From assembly GCF_025854335.1 (NCBI RefSeq), contig NZ_CP107716.1:799001-863000 (forward strand): 64,000 bases of DNA, in the 5' to 3' direction. How positions within the stretch are numbered: position 1 is the first letter of the stretch; each line of letters opens with the position of its first letter. The stretch is from Pelagibacterium flavum (GTDB taxonomy: Bacteria; Pseudomonadota; Alphaproteobacteria; Rhizobiales; Devosiaceae). Made by a program: the position numbers and the translations under genes. Shown piece by piece: positions 29,913 through 39,801 of this stretch. The notes under the pieces were generated by a model. The model ran no database searches. It saw only the letters and a program-made list of their open reading frames with translations, and was not told where the DNA came from.

Positions 29913-31605
29913 TTTTTTCGTAATCCTCGCGCAGATCGTTCTTTGAGAGCTTGCCGATCATGGTTTTGGGCAACTCGTCGCGGAAAATGATCTCGCGAGG
30001 CATTTCGAGCTTGGAGAGGCGGTCCTTGAGGAAGTCCTTGAGGCCGCCTTCGGTCAACGATTGTCCGTCCTTGAGCTTTACGTAGGCGACCGGTGCTTCG
30101 CCGCGATATTCGTCCTTTACCCCGATCACATTGGTTTCGTCCACGGCAGGGTGCTGGTAGATCGCATCCTCGATGGCTCGCGGATAGACGTTGAAACCCG
30201 AGCAGATGATGAGGTCCTTGATGCGGTCGACTAGGAAGACATAGCCATCCTCATCGATATAGCCGACATCGGCGGTGCGCAGATAGCCGTTGGCGGTGAA
30301 GGCGGACTTGGTCGCTTCGGGGTTGTCGAAATAGCCGAGCATGACCTGGGGGCCCTTGAGCACGAGTTCTCCACGTTCGCCCTGGGGGACTTCCTGTTCG
30401 GGATCTTCGAGATCGACAAAGCGCACGTCGGTGGCCGGAAGAGGCAGGCCGATCGATCCGGGTTTGGAGGGTACACGCAAAGCCGCGCAGGTGACGACCG
30501 GCGAGGCCTCGGTCAGACCATAACCTTCGGCGAGAATGGCATCGGACTTTTTGCCGAAGGCTTCGCGGGTTTCGCTGGGAAGCCCCGCGCCGCCCGAAAT
30601 CGCCACCTCAATGGGCGCAAGGATTTCGGCGGTCGCAATATCCTTGGTGGCAAGCGCGTGCAGCAAGGTGGGGACGGTGGGGAGGACGTTGGGTCTGGTT
30701 CGCTTCATGAGGGACAGAAAAGCCTTCATTTCAAAGCGCGGGAGCATGACGACCTGGGCGCCCGAGCACAGCGGCACGTTCATGCACACGGTCATCGCAA
30801 AGATATGGAAGAACGGCAGGACGGCGACAATCTTTGAGGGCGGATAGAATATCCCGCAGCCCCATTTGTCGATCTGGCTCATATTGGCGGCGATATTGGC
30901 GTGGCTGAGCATGGCGCCCTTGGGGATGCCTGTCGTGCCGCCGGTGTATTGCTGGACGGCGACATCCTTTTCAGGATCGATCTGGACCGAAGTGGGGATC
31001 TTGCCCTTGGTGATCAGTTCTTCAAACGAGATGATGGAAGGGGCGGCCGGCGAATTGGCGGTCTTGACGATGTCGTTGGCCTTGAACAGCGAAAAGAGAA
31101 TCTTTTTCAGTCCCGGCAGGGCATCTGGGAAATGGGCGACGACGAGCTTTTTGACATGGCCTTCGCCGACCAGCTTTTCGGCTTTGGGGAAGGTGGCCTT
31201 GAGATCGAGGGTGATGAGAACGGTTGCGCCGGAATTGGACACGATGTGGCTGAGCTCGCTCAGGGAATAGAGCGGGTTGCAGTTGACGACAGTGGCGCCG
31301 ATGCGCAGCACGGCAAAATAGGAGATCACGTAAAACGGCGTGTTGGGCATCAGGAGCGCAACCCGATCACCCTTTTTGACCCCGAGTTCGGATTGCAGCG
31401 CGCCGGCCAGGGCATTGACCTGCTCGCCCAGCCGCCGGAAGGATGTGGTGGCGCCCAGAAAGTCGAGGGCCGTGGCATCGCCCATCTTGGCGCAGGATGC
31501 CAGGAGTTGCTCGTGCACCGGGGTCGTGTCGATGGCCGTGTCCCATTCGATACCCTCGGGATAGGCTGTGACCCAAGGATGGGGGGCGCTGACTTGCTTG
31601 TTCAT
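29893..31605 (-). CDS. fadD: Long-chain fatty-acid-CoA ligase
   Basis: A 570-residue acyl-CoA synthetase that activates fatty acids with ATP and CoA. It shows the AMP-binding P-loop QYTGGTTGIPKGAMLSH, the adenylate motif GYGLTEASPV, the TADVGYIDEDGYVFLVDRIKD hinge block and the C-terminal catalytic Lys segment (PKTMIGKLSKNDLR). The ATG at 31605 has GGAGGAGAG upstream; a longer in-frame extension to 31695 lacks family similarity. It is divergent from fadE and followed by the MerR gene. Confidence 0.93.
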   Translation of the reverse strand: MNKQVSAPHPWVTAYPEGIEWDTAIDTTPVHEQLLASCAKMGDATALDFLGATTSFRRLGEQVNALAGALQSELGVKKGDRVALLMPNTPFYVISYFAVLRIGATVVNCNPLYSLSELSHIVSNSGATVLITLDLKATFPKAEKLVGEGHVKKLVVAHFPDALPGLKKILFSLFKANDIVKTANSPAAPSIISFEELITKGKIPTSVQIDPEKDVAVQQYTGGTTGIPKGAMLSHANIAANMSQIDKWGCGIFYPPSKIVAVLPFFHIFAMTVCMNVPLCSGAQVVMLPRFEMKAFLSLMKRTRPNVLPTVPTLLHALATKDIATAEILAPIEVAISGGAGLPSETREAFGKKSDAILAEGYGLTEASPVVTCAALRVPSKPGSIGLPLPATDVRFVDLEDPEQEVPQGERGELVLKGPQVMLGYFDNPEATKSAFTANGYLRTADVGYIDEDGYVFLVDRIKDLIICSGFNVYPRAIEDAIYQHPAVDETNVIGVKDEYRGEAPVAYVKLKDGQSLTEGGLKDFLKDRLSKLEMPREIIFRDELPKTMIGKLSKNDLREDYEKNVKAGE

Positions 31606-31662
31606 TGTTCTCTCCTCCAGCGGATCTTGTGTCCGATCTTGTCGTGAAATTATGTCATGGGA

Positions 31663-31677
31663 TGACGTTAGCGTCAA
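31663..31677. promoter_or_regulatory. Putative MerR/LiuR operator, fadD side
   Basis: TGACGTTAGCGTCAA has 5-bp inverted arms TGACG/CGTCA around TTAG. It lies 58 bp upstream of the fadD start, in the likely promoter. It resembles the LiuR-type pattern, in which ACGT steps are spaced around a central TTA. Confidence 0.5.
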
Positions 31678-31873
31678 ACAGCGCACGCAGGGCAAGGCTT
31701 CTTACCCAGTAGAGCCTCTGGCGGATCGGAGGGGTATTGGTGAGGCTGTGGCTGGCCAGTGGTATCGATGTCTTGAAACGAATCCGTAGCGAAAGCGTTT
31801 TAAAGTGAGGCGTGATGTTGCCAACATGTCTGGGATTGAGTGTACTGGAGCAAATGACCCTAGAGGCATCAGG

Positions 31874-31889
31874 TTGACGTTTACGTCCA
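31874..31889. promoter_or_regulatory. Putative MerR/LiuR operator, fadE side
   Basis: TTGACGTTTACGTCCA shares TGACGTTnnCGTC with the fadD-side site. A TATGCTTTAT stretch about 10 bp downstream (31896-31905) could be a -10 region for fadE. Confidence 0.5.
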
Positions 31890-32041
31890 CAGGTGTATGC
31901 TTTATCTGATTTCAGGCGCGTCGCAGATGGCGCGACCGGAGCCCGAACTCGGAAGAAAAGCCGGTTTCACGAGGTTCCGACGTCGATTTTCGGGTGCGCC
32001 GGGTTGTAGCCTGGGCACTTCAGGTCAGGGGAGGCCGCCTT

Positions 32042-34525
32042 ATGGTTTTGGCACTTGTCGCGATTAGCATCGTTGCGTTTTTCGTTCTGGCGATCCGTCA
32101 GTCGCCGATATGGCAATGGGCGGTGGCCGCTGCGGCCATCGGGGTTCTCGCCATGCTGCGGCCCGATGAGGGGCTGGCGCTTTCGACCAGTGTGATCGGA
32201 TGGGTGCTGGCCTTGTTGCCGGCCATCATTCTGGGCCTTCTGGCCATTCCCGCCATCCGGCAAGCGGTTCTGACCGGCCCGGCTTACTCGATGGTCAAAT
32301 CCATCCTGCCGCGCATTTCGCGGACCGAACAGGAAGCGCTGGACGCTGGCACCGTGGGTTGGGACGCCGAAATTTTCTCAGGTCTCCCGGACTGGGATAA
32401 ACTGCTCGAAATCCGCAAGCCCGACCTAACCGAGGAAGAACAGGCCTTTATCGACGGGCCGTGCGAAGACGTCTGCGCGATGATCGACGATTGGGACACG
32501 CGCAACAACCGCATGGATATGCCGCCGGAAGTCTGGCAGTTCCTCAAGGACAAGGGTTTCCTTGGCATGCTGATCGGCAAGGAGCATGGGGGACTGGGCT
32601 TTTCAGCCCAGGCGCAAAGCCAGGTTGTCTCCAAGATCGCCTCGCGCTCGATTGCCGCGGGGATCACCGTGATGGTGCCCAATTCGCTCGGGCCGGGTGA
32701 ACTGCTCGAAAAATACGGCACGCCCGAACAGCAGGGCAAATATCTCCATCGTCTCGCCAAGGGCGAGGAGGTGCCGTGCTTTGCGCTGACCGGGGCGCAT
32801 GCAGGATCGGACGCGGCGGGCATGCGCGATGTGGGCGTAGTGACCTATGGCGAATACGAGGGCAAGCAGGTCCTTGGCGTGCGCCTCTCCTGGGACAAGC
32901 GCTATATTACGCTCGCCCCGGTGGCGACGCTGCTGGGCGTGGCGTTCAACCTCTATGACCCCGACAATCATCTGGGCAAGGGCGAGGACGTGGGCATCAC
33001 GCTGGCGCTGGTCCCCGCTGATTATCCCGGCGTAGTGATCGGGCGGCGGCATCTGCCGGCGCGCTCGGCCTTCATGAACGGGCCGACTTCGGGCAAGGAT
33101 GTTTTCGTGCCCATGGAGTTCCTGATCGGGGGCACCGAATATGCCGGGCAGGGTTGGCGGATGCTCATGGAATGTCTTGCGACGGGCCGCGCGATCTCTC
33201 TGCCCGCCATCGGCACGGTTTCGATCAAGGCAGCCTTGCGCACCACATCGGCCTATGCGCGTATCCGCCGCCAGTTCGGCATCTCCATCGGCATGATGGA
33301 AGGGGTCGGTGAAGGCATGGCACGGCTTGTCAAATCGGCCTATCAGTTCGAGGCCTCGCGCGCCATGACGGCGGCAATCGTCGATGACGGGCAAAAGCCG
33401 GCGGTGATTTCGGCGGCGCTCAAATACCGCACGACAGAGGAAATGCGCGGACGGGTCGACGATGCCATGGACATTCATGGCGGGCGCGCCGTGCAGGATG
33501 GGCCGTCCAACTATCTGTTTGCGGGCTATCAGACCATTCCGGTAGCGATCACCGTGGAAGGCGCCAACATCCTGACGCGGACGCTGATCACCTTTGCCCA
33601 GGGTGCGCTGCGGGCGCATCCCTATCTGCTCAAGGAAGTGCAATCGGCCCAGAATCCCGACAAGCGCCAGGGGCTCAAAGATTTCGATGCGGCGTTTTCG
33701 GGCCATATCGGGTTCATGCTGCGCAACATTACCGCTTCGTGGTGGCACAATCTGACCTTCGGGCGGTTTGCCTCGAGCCCGGTCGAGCACGAGCTCAAGG
33801 GCTGGTACCGTGCACTGCACCGCTATTCGCAAAGCTTTGCGCTGGCGGGCGACTGGACCGTGGCCTTTCTGGGCGGCGATCTGAAACGCAAGCAGATGCT
33901 CTCGGGTCGCATGGCGGACGTGTTCTCGGACCTTTACCTGCTGTCCACGGCGCTCAAGCGCTATGAGGATGACGGGCGGATGCCTGAGGATGTCGCGGTG
34001 ATCAATGCGATTGCACGCGACCGGATCGCCGGAATCGAGAAGGGCCTGGGCGAAGTTATCGACAACTTTCCCAACCCGTTCCTCAAATTCGCGCTGGGCG
34101 TGTTGATCTTTCCGCTTGGACGCCGCGCACGGCCCTCGCGCGACCGGGAGAATTACCGGCTTGCACGTTCGGTGCTGGGCCAGTCGACTTTCCGTGACCG
34201 GCTGACGCGGGGCATCTATCTGACCTTCGATCCGGCCGACCGTACGGGCATGCTCGAGGACGCGCTGGTCAAGGTCGAAGCGGCGGCCGAGATCGAAAAG
34301 AAGTTCTTCCGGGCCATCAAGAAGGGTGAGATCGATCGTCGTCTTGATCGGGACGCCATTGAAGACGCAGTCTCCAAGGGTATCTTGAGTGCGGAGGAAG
34401 CAAAGATCATGCGTGTGGCGGACGAAGCCACCGACAGGGTCATCAAGGTGGATGATTTTGCTGCGGACGCGTTGGCCCGGCCTGCGCACAAGCCGGAAAG
34501 TGATTATACCGCGGCCGCCGAATAG
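32042..34525 (+). CDS. fadE: Acyl-CoA dehydrogenase, FadE type (with DUF1974)
   Basis: An 827-residue acyl-CoA dehydrogenase, the large FadE type that performs the first dehydrogenation of beta-oxidation. The N-terminus has two membrane helices (LVALVAISIVAFFVLAI-like, and ALLPAIILGLLAI), then the dehydrogenase domain (LGGLGFSAQAQ-like GLGF segment, CFALTGAHAGSDA, MECLATGRAISLPA, DIHGGRAVQDGPSN) and a C-terminal DUF1974 region. The ATG at 32042 is preceded by GGGGAGG. It ends 69 bp before the fadJ-like gene. Confidence 0.92.
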   Translation: MVLALVAISIVAFFVLAIRQSPIWQWAVAAAAIGVLAMLRPDEGLALSTSVIGWVLALLPAIILGLLAIPAIRQAVLTGPAYSMVKSILPRISRTEQEALDAGTVGWDAEIFSGLPDWDKLLEIRKPDLTEEEQAFIDGPCEDVCAMIDDWDTRNNRMDMPPEVWQFLKDKGFLGMLIGKEHGGLGFSAQAQSQVVSKIASRSIAAGITVMVPNSLGPGELLEKYGTPEQQGKYLHRLAKGEEVPCFALTGAHAGSDAAGMRDVGVVTYGEYEGKQVLGVRLSWDKRYITLAPVATLLGVAFNLYDPDNHLGKGEDVGITLALVPADYPGVVIGRRHLPARSAFMNGPTSGKDVFVPMEFLIGGTEYAGQGWRMLMECLATGRAISLPAIGTVSIKAALRTTSAYARIRRQFGISIGMMEGVGEGMARLVKSAYQFEASRAMTAAIVDDGQKPAVISAALKYRTTEEMRGRVDDAMDIHGGRAVQDGPSNYLFAGYQTIPVAITVEGANILTRTLITFAQGALRAHPYLLKEVQSAQNPDKRQGLKDFDAAFSGHIGFMLRNITASWWHNLTFGRFASSPVEHELKGWYRALHRYSQSFALAGDWTVAFLGGDLKRKQMLSGRMADVFSDLYLLSTALKRYEDDGRMPEDVAVINAIARDRIAGIEKGLGEVIDNFPNPFLKFALGVLIFPLGRRARPSRDRENYRLARSVLGQSTFRDRLTRGIYLTFDPADRTGMLEDALVKVEAAAEIEKKFFRAIKKGEIDRRLDRDAIEDAVSKGILSAEEAKIMRVADEATDRVIKVDDFAADALARPAHKPESDYTAAAE

Positions 34526-34594
34526 GCGGTTGCGGAACTTCCTAAGCCGTTTCACCCTTGTTCCGACCGAGACAGATACGAGAGGAGCCATGCC

Positions 34595-36562
34595 TTGGCG
34601 CAAGCTGATACGCCACAGACCCGACACTGGGACTTTTCAATCGATGTCGAGCAGATCGGCTGGCTGACGCTGGACGTTCAGGACAATTCGGTCAACGTGT
34701 TGAGCCGGGAGGTGATTTCCGAGCTCGAGAAACTGGTCGGCCATATCGAACGATTGGGGCAGGCGGGCAGCCTTGTGGGCGTCGTCCTGTTGTCGGGAAA
34801 ATCGGGCTTTATTGCCGGTGCCGACATTTCCGAATTCGACCAGATGAGCGATCCGGCCATCCTTCCTGAAGCCCTGCGGCGGACCCATGGGGTGTTCCAG
34901 CGGATCGAGGATTTGAAAATTCCGTTCGTGTGCGGCATTTCGGGGTTCTGTGTCGGCGGCGGACTGGAACTGGCTCTGGCCTGTCATTACCGCATTGCGG
35001 TCAATGACGATGGAACCAAGCTGGGCTTTCCGGAGGTCAATCTGGGGATTTTCCCGGGCTTTGCCGGAACCGGCCGCTCGATCCGCCAGGCCGGGCCGGT
35101 CGATGCCATGCAATTGATGCTGACGGGCAAGATATTGCGCGCGTCGCAGGCAAGAAAGCTCAACCTCGTCGACAAGCTGGTGCGGCACCGCGACATGCTG
35201 CGTTGGGAGGGCCGCACGGCGGTGCTTTCCAAGCGCAAATCCGAACCCGCGCCGTTCACTAAACGCGCCATGGCACTGGGCCCGATCCGCAAGCGGGTGG
35301 CCGACAAGATGCGTGAGGAAGTGGGCAAGAAGGCGCCGAAAAATCACTATCCCGCACCCTATGCACTTATCGATCTGTTCGAGAAATATGGCGACGATCC
35401 CAAGCAGATGATCGCCCATGAGATCGATGCCTTCGTGCCGCTGATGGCCTCACCGACGGCGCAGAATTTGCGGCGGGTCTTCTTTTTGTCCGAGAGCCTG
35501 AAACGGCTCGGCGTCAAAGGCAAGGATAAGCCCAAATTTGTCCGCGTCCATGTGGTGGGCGCCGGGGTGATGGGTGGAGATATTGCTGCGTGGTGCGCCT
35601 ATCGTGGCATGGCGGTGACGCTCCAGGACATGGATATGGACCGCATCAAGCCGGCGTTGGACCGGGCCAAAAAGCTGTTCAAGAAGCGTCTCAAGACCAG
35701 ACAGGCGGTCGACGCGGCAATGGCCCGGCTCGAGCCCGATGTCGAGGGCAAAGGGATTGCCCGGTGCGACGTGCTGATCGAAGCGGTGGTGGAAAAGCTC
35801 GAGGTCAAGCAGCAGATCTTTTCCAATGCCGAAAAGCAATTGAAGCCCAATGCGATCATGGCGACCAATACGTCATCGATCGAACTCGAGCGCATCGCCG
35901 AGTCACTGGACAATCCCAACAGGCTGATCGGGCTGCATTTCTTCAACCCGGTGGCGCAATTGCCGCTGGTCGAGGTGATCCGCTCGACGCTCAATGACGA
36001 TGAAGCGATCCGGGTTGGAGCGTCCTTCGTTCTGGCGATCGGCAAGAGCCCGGTCGTGGTCAAGTCCGCGCCGGGGTTCCTCGTCAATCGGGCGCTCATG
36101 CCCTACATGCTCGAAGCTATCGACAGGGTGGAAAAGGGCGAAAGTCCCGAACAGCTCGATGCGGCCGCGGTCGCCTTCGGCATGCCTATGGGGCCGATCG
36201 AACTCATGGATACCGTGGGCCTCGATGTCGGCGCGTTTGTGGCCAAGGAACTGGGCCAGAAGGTGCCTGAGGACAGCAAGTTCGCAAAGCTGGTTTCGGA
36301 CGGAAAGCTCGGCCGCAAGTCCGGCCAGGGGTTTTACAAATGGGTGGACGGCAAGGCGCAAAAGGAAAAGGCGCCGGCTCACGCCAATCTTGAAGGGCTG
36401 GGGCGTGATCTCGTCCAGCCGCTCGTCGATACAGCAGAAGTTATCGTTTCCGAGGGCGTGGTTGAAAGCGCCGACATGGCCGATATCGGCATGATCCTGG
36501 GGACCGGCTTTGCGCCGTTCCTGGGCGGACCGCTCAAGGCACGTGAGGACGGAAGGGCTTAA
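34595..36562 (+). CDS. fadJ: Fatty-oxidation multifunctional enzyme: enoyl-CoA hydratase / 3-hydroxyacyl-CoA dehydrogenase
   Basis: A 655-residue fusion protein. The N-terminal crotonase domain has the oxyanion-hole segment SGKSGFIAGADISEF and a CVGGGLELALACHYR block; the middle has the NAD-binding motif GAGVMGGDIAAWCA near residue 316, then a LIGLHFFNPV block and the C-terminal dehydrogenase domain (FGMPMGPIELMDTVGLD). It catalyses hydration and the second oxidation of beta-oxidation. The start is a TTG at 34595 with AGAGGAG upstream; an ATG at 34590 is out of frame. It ends 2 bp before the thiolase. FadB cannot be separated from FadJ by sequence alone. Confidence 0.9.
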   Translation: MAQADTPQTRHWDFSIDVEQIGWLTLDVQDNSVNVLSREVISELEKLVGHIERLGQAGSLVGVVLLSGKSGFIAGADISEFDQMSDPAILPEALRRTHGVFQRIEDLKIPFVCGISGFCVGGGLELALACHYRIAVNDDGTKLGFPEVNLGIFPGFAGTGRSIRQAGPVDAMQLMLTGKILRASQARKLNLVDKLVRHRDMLRWEGRTAVLSKRKSEPAPFTKRAMALGPIRKRVADKMREEVGKKAPKNHYPAPYALIDLFEKYGDDPKQMIAHEIDAFVPLMASPTAQNLRRVFFLSESLKRLGVKGKDKPKFVRVHVVGAGVMGGDIAAWCAYRGMAVTLQDMDMDRIKPALDRAKKLFKKRLKTRQAVDAAMARLEPDVEGKGIARCDVLIEAVVEKLEVKQQIFSNAEKQLKPNAIMATNTSSIELERIAESLDNPNRLIGLHFFNPVAQLPLVEVIRSTLNDDEAIRVGASFVLAIGKSPVVVKSAPGFLVNRALMPYMLEAIDRVEKGESPEQLDAAAVAFGMPMGPIELMDTVGLDVGAFVAKELGQKVPEDSKFAKLVSDGKLGRKSGQGFYKWVDGKAQKEKAPAHANLEGLGRDLVQPLVDTAEVIVSEGVVESADMADIGMILGTGFAPFLGGPLKAREDGRA

Positions 36563-36564
36563 AC

Positions 36565-37851
36565 ATGACACAGACACTGCGCAAAGTCGCCATCGTGGGA
36601 TCGGCGCGCATCCCGTTCTGCCGCGCCTATACCGGCTATGAAAATGAAACCAATCTCTCGATGCTTTCGACCGCCATTGGCGGGCTGGCCGAAAAATACG
36701 GGCTGAAGGGCCAGCGGATCGGGGAAGTGATGGCCGGCTCGGTCATCTCCCATTCCAAGGACTTCAACCTGGCCCGTGAGGCGCTGCTCGATGCGGGCCT
36801 GTCGCCGCAAACGCCGGGCACGACAATCCAGATCGCCTGCGGAACGTCACTGCAGGCGGCCCTGACGCTGGGGGCCAAGATCGCGACCGGTGAAATCGAC
36901 AGCGGTATCGCTGCAGGGTCCGATACCGTTTCGGACAGTCCCGTGGTTCTGGGACCCAAAATGCAAAAGCGCATGATCGCGCTATCGCGGGCCCGGACGA
37001 CAGGCGAGAAGCTCTCGGTCTTCAAGGGTTTCAACTTCGGTGAAATCACCCCGGTTGCCCCTTCGACCCAGGAGCCTCGGACAGGATTGTCGATGGGCGA
37101 GCATTGCGAGTTGATGGCCAAGCAATGGGGCATTTCGCGCGAGGCGCAGGATGTCCTGGCACTGCGCAGCCATCAGAACGCCGCGGCCGCCTATGATGAG
37201 GGATTTCACGACGACCTCATCGTGCCCTGTGCCGGCATCTTCAAGGACAACAATGTCCGGCCCGATACCAGCCTTGAGAAAATGGCGACCATGAAGCCCG
37301 CTTTCGACAAGAAATCGGGCAAGGGAACGCTGACGGCGGCCAATTCCACGCCGCTGACCGACGGCGCCTCCTCGGTGCTGCTGGCCAGCGAGGAGTGGGC
37401 GCGCGAGCGCGGGTTGCCAATCCTTGGCTATCTCACCATGGGGGCCGTTTCGGCCAACGACTTTGCCCATGGCGACGGGCTTTTGATGGCCCCGACCATC
37501 GCGGTTTCGGACCTGATGCGGCGGAGCGGGCTGAGCTTTGCCGATATCGACCTGTTCGAGCTGCACGAAGCCTTTGCCGCGCAGGTGCTGTGCACGTTGG
37601 CCGCATGGGAAGATCCTGACTACAATCGGGCCGTTTTGGGGCGAGATGATCCGCTTGGAGCCGTTCCTGTGGATAAAATTAACGTGTTTGGCTCCTCTCT
37701 CGCATATGGTCATCCTTTTGCGGCGACGGGAGCGCGCATTTTGGGCATGACAGCCAAGATGTTGAATACACTTGAAAAAAGCCGCGCATTGATTTCGGTC
37801 TGTACAGCTGGCGGCATGGGCGTGGCGGCAATTGTGGAGAAAGCGTCTTAA
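36565..37851 (+). CDS. fadI: Acetyl-CoA C-acyltransferase (beta-oxidation thiolase)
   Basis: A 428-residue thiolase that cleaves 3-ketoacyl-CoA. The acyl-accepting Cys92 lies in QIACGTSLQ (a QxxCGSG-like motif), the active-site His in GHPFAATGAR and the second Cys413 in VCTAGGMG. Length fits FadI rather than the shorter PhaA/AtoB. It is translationally linked to the hydratase/dehydrogenase gene, forming the usual two-subunit beta-oxidation complex. Confidence 0.92.
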   Translation: MTQTLRKVAIVGSARIPFCRAYTGYENETNLSMLSTAIGGLAEKYGLKGQRIGEVMAGSVISHSKDFNLAREALLDAGLSPQTPGTTIQIACGTSLQAALTLGAKIATGEIDSGIAAGSDTVSDSPVVLGPKMQKRMIALSRARTTGEKLSVFKGFNFGEITPVAPSTQEPRTGLSMGEHCELMAKQWGISREAQDVLALRSHQNAAAAYDEGFHDDLIVPCAGIFKDNNVRPDTSLEKMATMKPAFDKKSGKGTLTAANSTPLTDGASSVLLASEEWARERGLPILGYLTMGAVSANDFAHGDGLLMAPTIAVSDLMRRSGLSFADIDLFELHEAFAAQVLCTLAAWEDPDYNRAVLGRDDPLGAVPVDKINVFGSSLAYGHPFAATGARILGMTAKMLNTLEKSRALISVCTAGGMGVAAIVEKAS

Positions 37852-37901
37852 ACAGTGCTTGTCAAAGCCGTTTGAGCAAGGATAGGCTCCCGCTTCAGAT
37901 C

Positions 37902-37924
37902 AACGGGGAATGTTTTTCCCCGTT
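37902..37924 (+). terminator. Terminator-like hairpin after the fad operon
   Basis: AACGGGGAA / TTCCCCGTT arms (9 bp) with a short TGTTT loop lie 50 bp after the thiolase stop. Only scattered T follow. Confidence 0.6.
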
Positions 37925-38017
37925 GTTCGTTGTTTGAGCTGCCCCGTTTCAAAAAAGAGGGCGGCCGTGGGCTGGAAGCATCACAAAACGTCTAAATACA
38001 AAAAGGAGACGACCATC

Positions 38018-39637
38018 ATGACACGTACTACCAAGCTGTTGGCGGCACTTGCCGCGACGACTTTCCTCGTCGCGCCCGCCATGGCAGCAAATGTTCCGGA
38101 CGGCGTAACGCTGGCCGAAGACCAGAGCTTTACCTATCGCGTCCTCGACGAGCACAGCTCGGTCGATCCCCAGATCGTGGAAGACGTTTCGGGCTCGGAA
38201 ATCGTGCGCGATCTGTTTGAGGGCCTGCTCAATCAGGACGCCAGCGGCGAACTCGTTCCCGGCGTGGCCACCGAGTGGACTGCCAACGAAGACAACACCG
38301 AATGGACCTTCACCCTGCGTGACGATGCCATGTGGTCCGACGGCACCCCGGTAACAGCCGGCGACTTTGTTTACGCCTGGCAGCGCCTTGTCGATCCTGA
38401 TCTGGCTTCGCCCTATGCCTGGTTCGGCGAATTGATGTCGATCGAGAATGCCGGCGCCATCATCGCTGGCGAAATGGAGCCTTCCGAACTCGGCGTTGAG
38501 GCTGTCGACGACCACACGCTGGTCGTGCGCCTGACTGATCCGCTCCCCTATTTCCCGGCCATGACCACGCACGCTTCGACCTTCCCCTCCCCCAGCTGGG
38601 TGATCGAAGAGCATGGCGATGAGTGGACCCGTCCGGAAAACATCGTCACCAACGGCGCCTACACGCTCTCCGAGCACGTTCCGCAGGAGCGTTCGGTTCG
38701 CGTCAAGTCCGATACCTATTGGGATGCGGAAAACACCGTTCTCGAAACCGTCACGGCTCTCATCATCAACGATGAAAACCAGGCCCTGACACGTTTCCTC
38801 GCCGGTGAACTCGACCGCACGGAAATCCCGACAGGCGAATATCCGCGTCTGGCCGAGGAGTATCCCGATACCGCGATCTCGTTCCCGCGCCTGTGCACCT
38901 ATTACTACAACGTCAACCTGCGTGAAGCCGGTCCTGAAGCTCTCAAGGACGTCAACGTCCGCAAGGCTCTGGCCTATGCCATCGATCGCAACGTGATCAC
39001 CGACCAGATCCTGCAGGGTGGCCAGATCCCGGCTTATACGTTTACCCCGGGCGCAACGGCCAACTTCGAGGTTCCCTCGGTCGAATTTGGTGAAATGAGC
39101 CAGGCCGAGCGCGACGAAATGGCCGTGCAGCTTCTCGAAGAAGCCGGCTACGGCGCCGACAACCCGCTCGAACTTTCGATCCTGTACAACACCGACGAAG
39201 CGCACCGCGAACTGGCCACTGTCATCGGCCAGATGTGGGAGCAGAAGCTGGGCGTTCAGACCACGCTCGACAACATGGAATGGAATACGTTCCTTGAAGC
39301 GCGCGGCAATGGCGATTACGAAATCGCTCGTGCCGGCTGGTGCGGTGATTACAACGAAGCCTCGACCTTCCTTGATCTGATGGATACGGATTCCGGCTAC
39401 AACGACTCCGCCTATTCCAATCCGGAAGTCGACGAGCTGCTGGCCGAAGCCAAGACGATGTCCGATCCGAGCGAAAACTACACGCAGATCGAGCAGATCA
39501 TCGCCGAGGACATGCCTGTTATTCCGCTCTACCACTATGCTGGCGTCTACATGCTGAATCCGCAGATTCAGGAATGGCCCGTCAACAACGTCGAGCAGAA
39601 CTGGTACTCGAAAGACCTTTATCGGGTCGCCGAGTAA
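38018..39637 (+). CDS. oppA: Oligopeptide ABC transporter substrate-binding protein
   Basis: A 539-residue periplasmic binding protein with a Sec signal peptide (KLLAALAATTFLVAPAMA, cleavage near residue 24) and no lipobox. It belongs to solute-binding family 5, showing VEDVSGSEIVRDLFEGLL, DGTPVTAGDFVYAWQRLVDP and WCGDYNEASTFLDLM, all typical of OppA/MppA. AAGGAG lies 9 bases before the ATG. A strong hairpin separates it from oppB, which would allow more binding protein than permease to be made. The peptide specificity is unknown. Confidence 0.92.
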   Translation: MTRTTKLLAALAATTFLVAPAMAANVPDGVTLAEDQSFTYRVLDEHSSVDPQIVEDVSGSEIVRDLFEGLLNQDASGELVPGVATEWTANEDNTEWTFTLRDDAMWSDGTPVTAGDFVYAWQRLVDPDLASPYAWFGELMSIENAGAIIAGEMEPSELGVEAVDDHTLVVRLTDPLPYFPAMTTHASTFPSPSWVIEEHGDEWTRPENIVTNGAYTLSEHVPQERSVRVKSDTYWDAENTVLETVTALIINDENQALTRFLAGELDRTEIPTGEYPRLAEEYPDTAISFPRLCTYYYNVNLREAGPEALKDVNVRKALAYAIDRNVITDQILQGGQIPAYTFTPGATANFEVPSVEFGEMSQAERDEMAVQLLEEAGYGADNPLELSILYNTDEAHRELATVIGQMWEQKLGVQTTLDNMEWNTFLEARGNGDYEIARAGWCGDYNEASTFLDLMDTDSGYNDSAYSNPEVDELLAEAKTMSDPSENYTQIEQIIAEDMPVIPLYHYAGVYMLNPQIQEWPVNNVEQNWYSKDLYRVAE

Positions 39638-39650
39638 TCAGGCAATCACA

Positions 39651-39685
39651 GGCGTCCCGCACCAGGGTGCGGGACGCCCCCTTTT
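39651..39685 (+). terminator. Attenuating hairpin between oppA and oppB
   Basis: A perfect 13-bp stem GGCGTCCCGCACC / GGTGCGGGACGCC with a minimal AG loop is followed by CCCTTTT. It starts 13 bp after the oppA stop. Partial termination here, or 3'-end protection of the oppA message, is the usual meaning of such structures. Confidence 0.85.
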
Positions 39686-39801
39686 CGGGGTAAAGAAATG
39701 ACAGGGCGCCGCCTCACACGCGCCTTTGCACCAAAATTGCAAAGCGCTGTTTTCCGCTTCGACGGACCCTTGGCTGCGTCGTGCGCGCACGGACTTTCGA
39801 C

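Larger units (their letters stand above)
31606..32041. other. 436-bp divergent promoter region fadD/fadE
   Basis: No gene seen. It contains two similar TGACG-N4-CGTC palindromes (listed separately), one 58 bp upstream of fadD and the other 153 bp upstream of fadE. Confidence 0.6.

Noticed and set aside
32603..34627. 674-codon minus-strand frame opposite fadE
   Set aside because: No recognisable domain, while the plus strand encodes a complete FadE.
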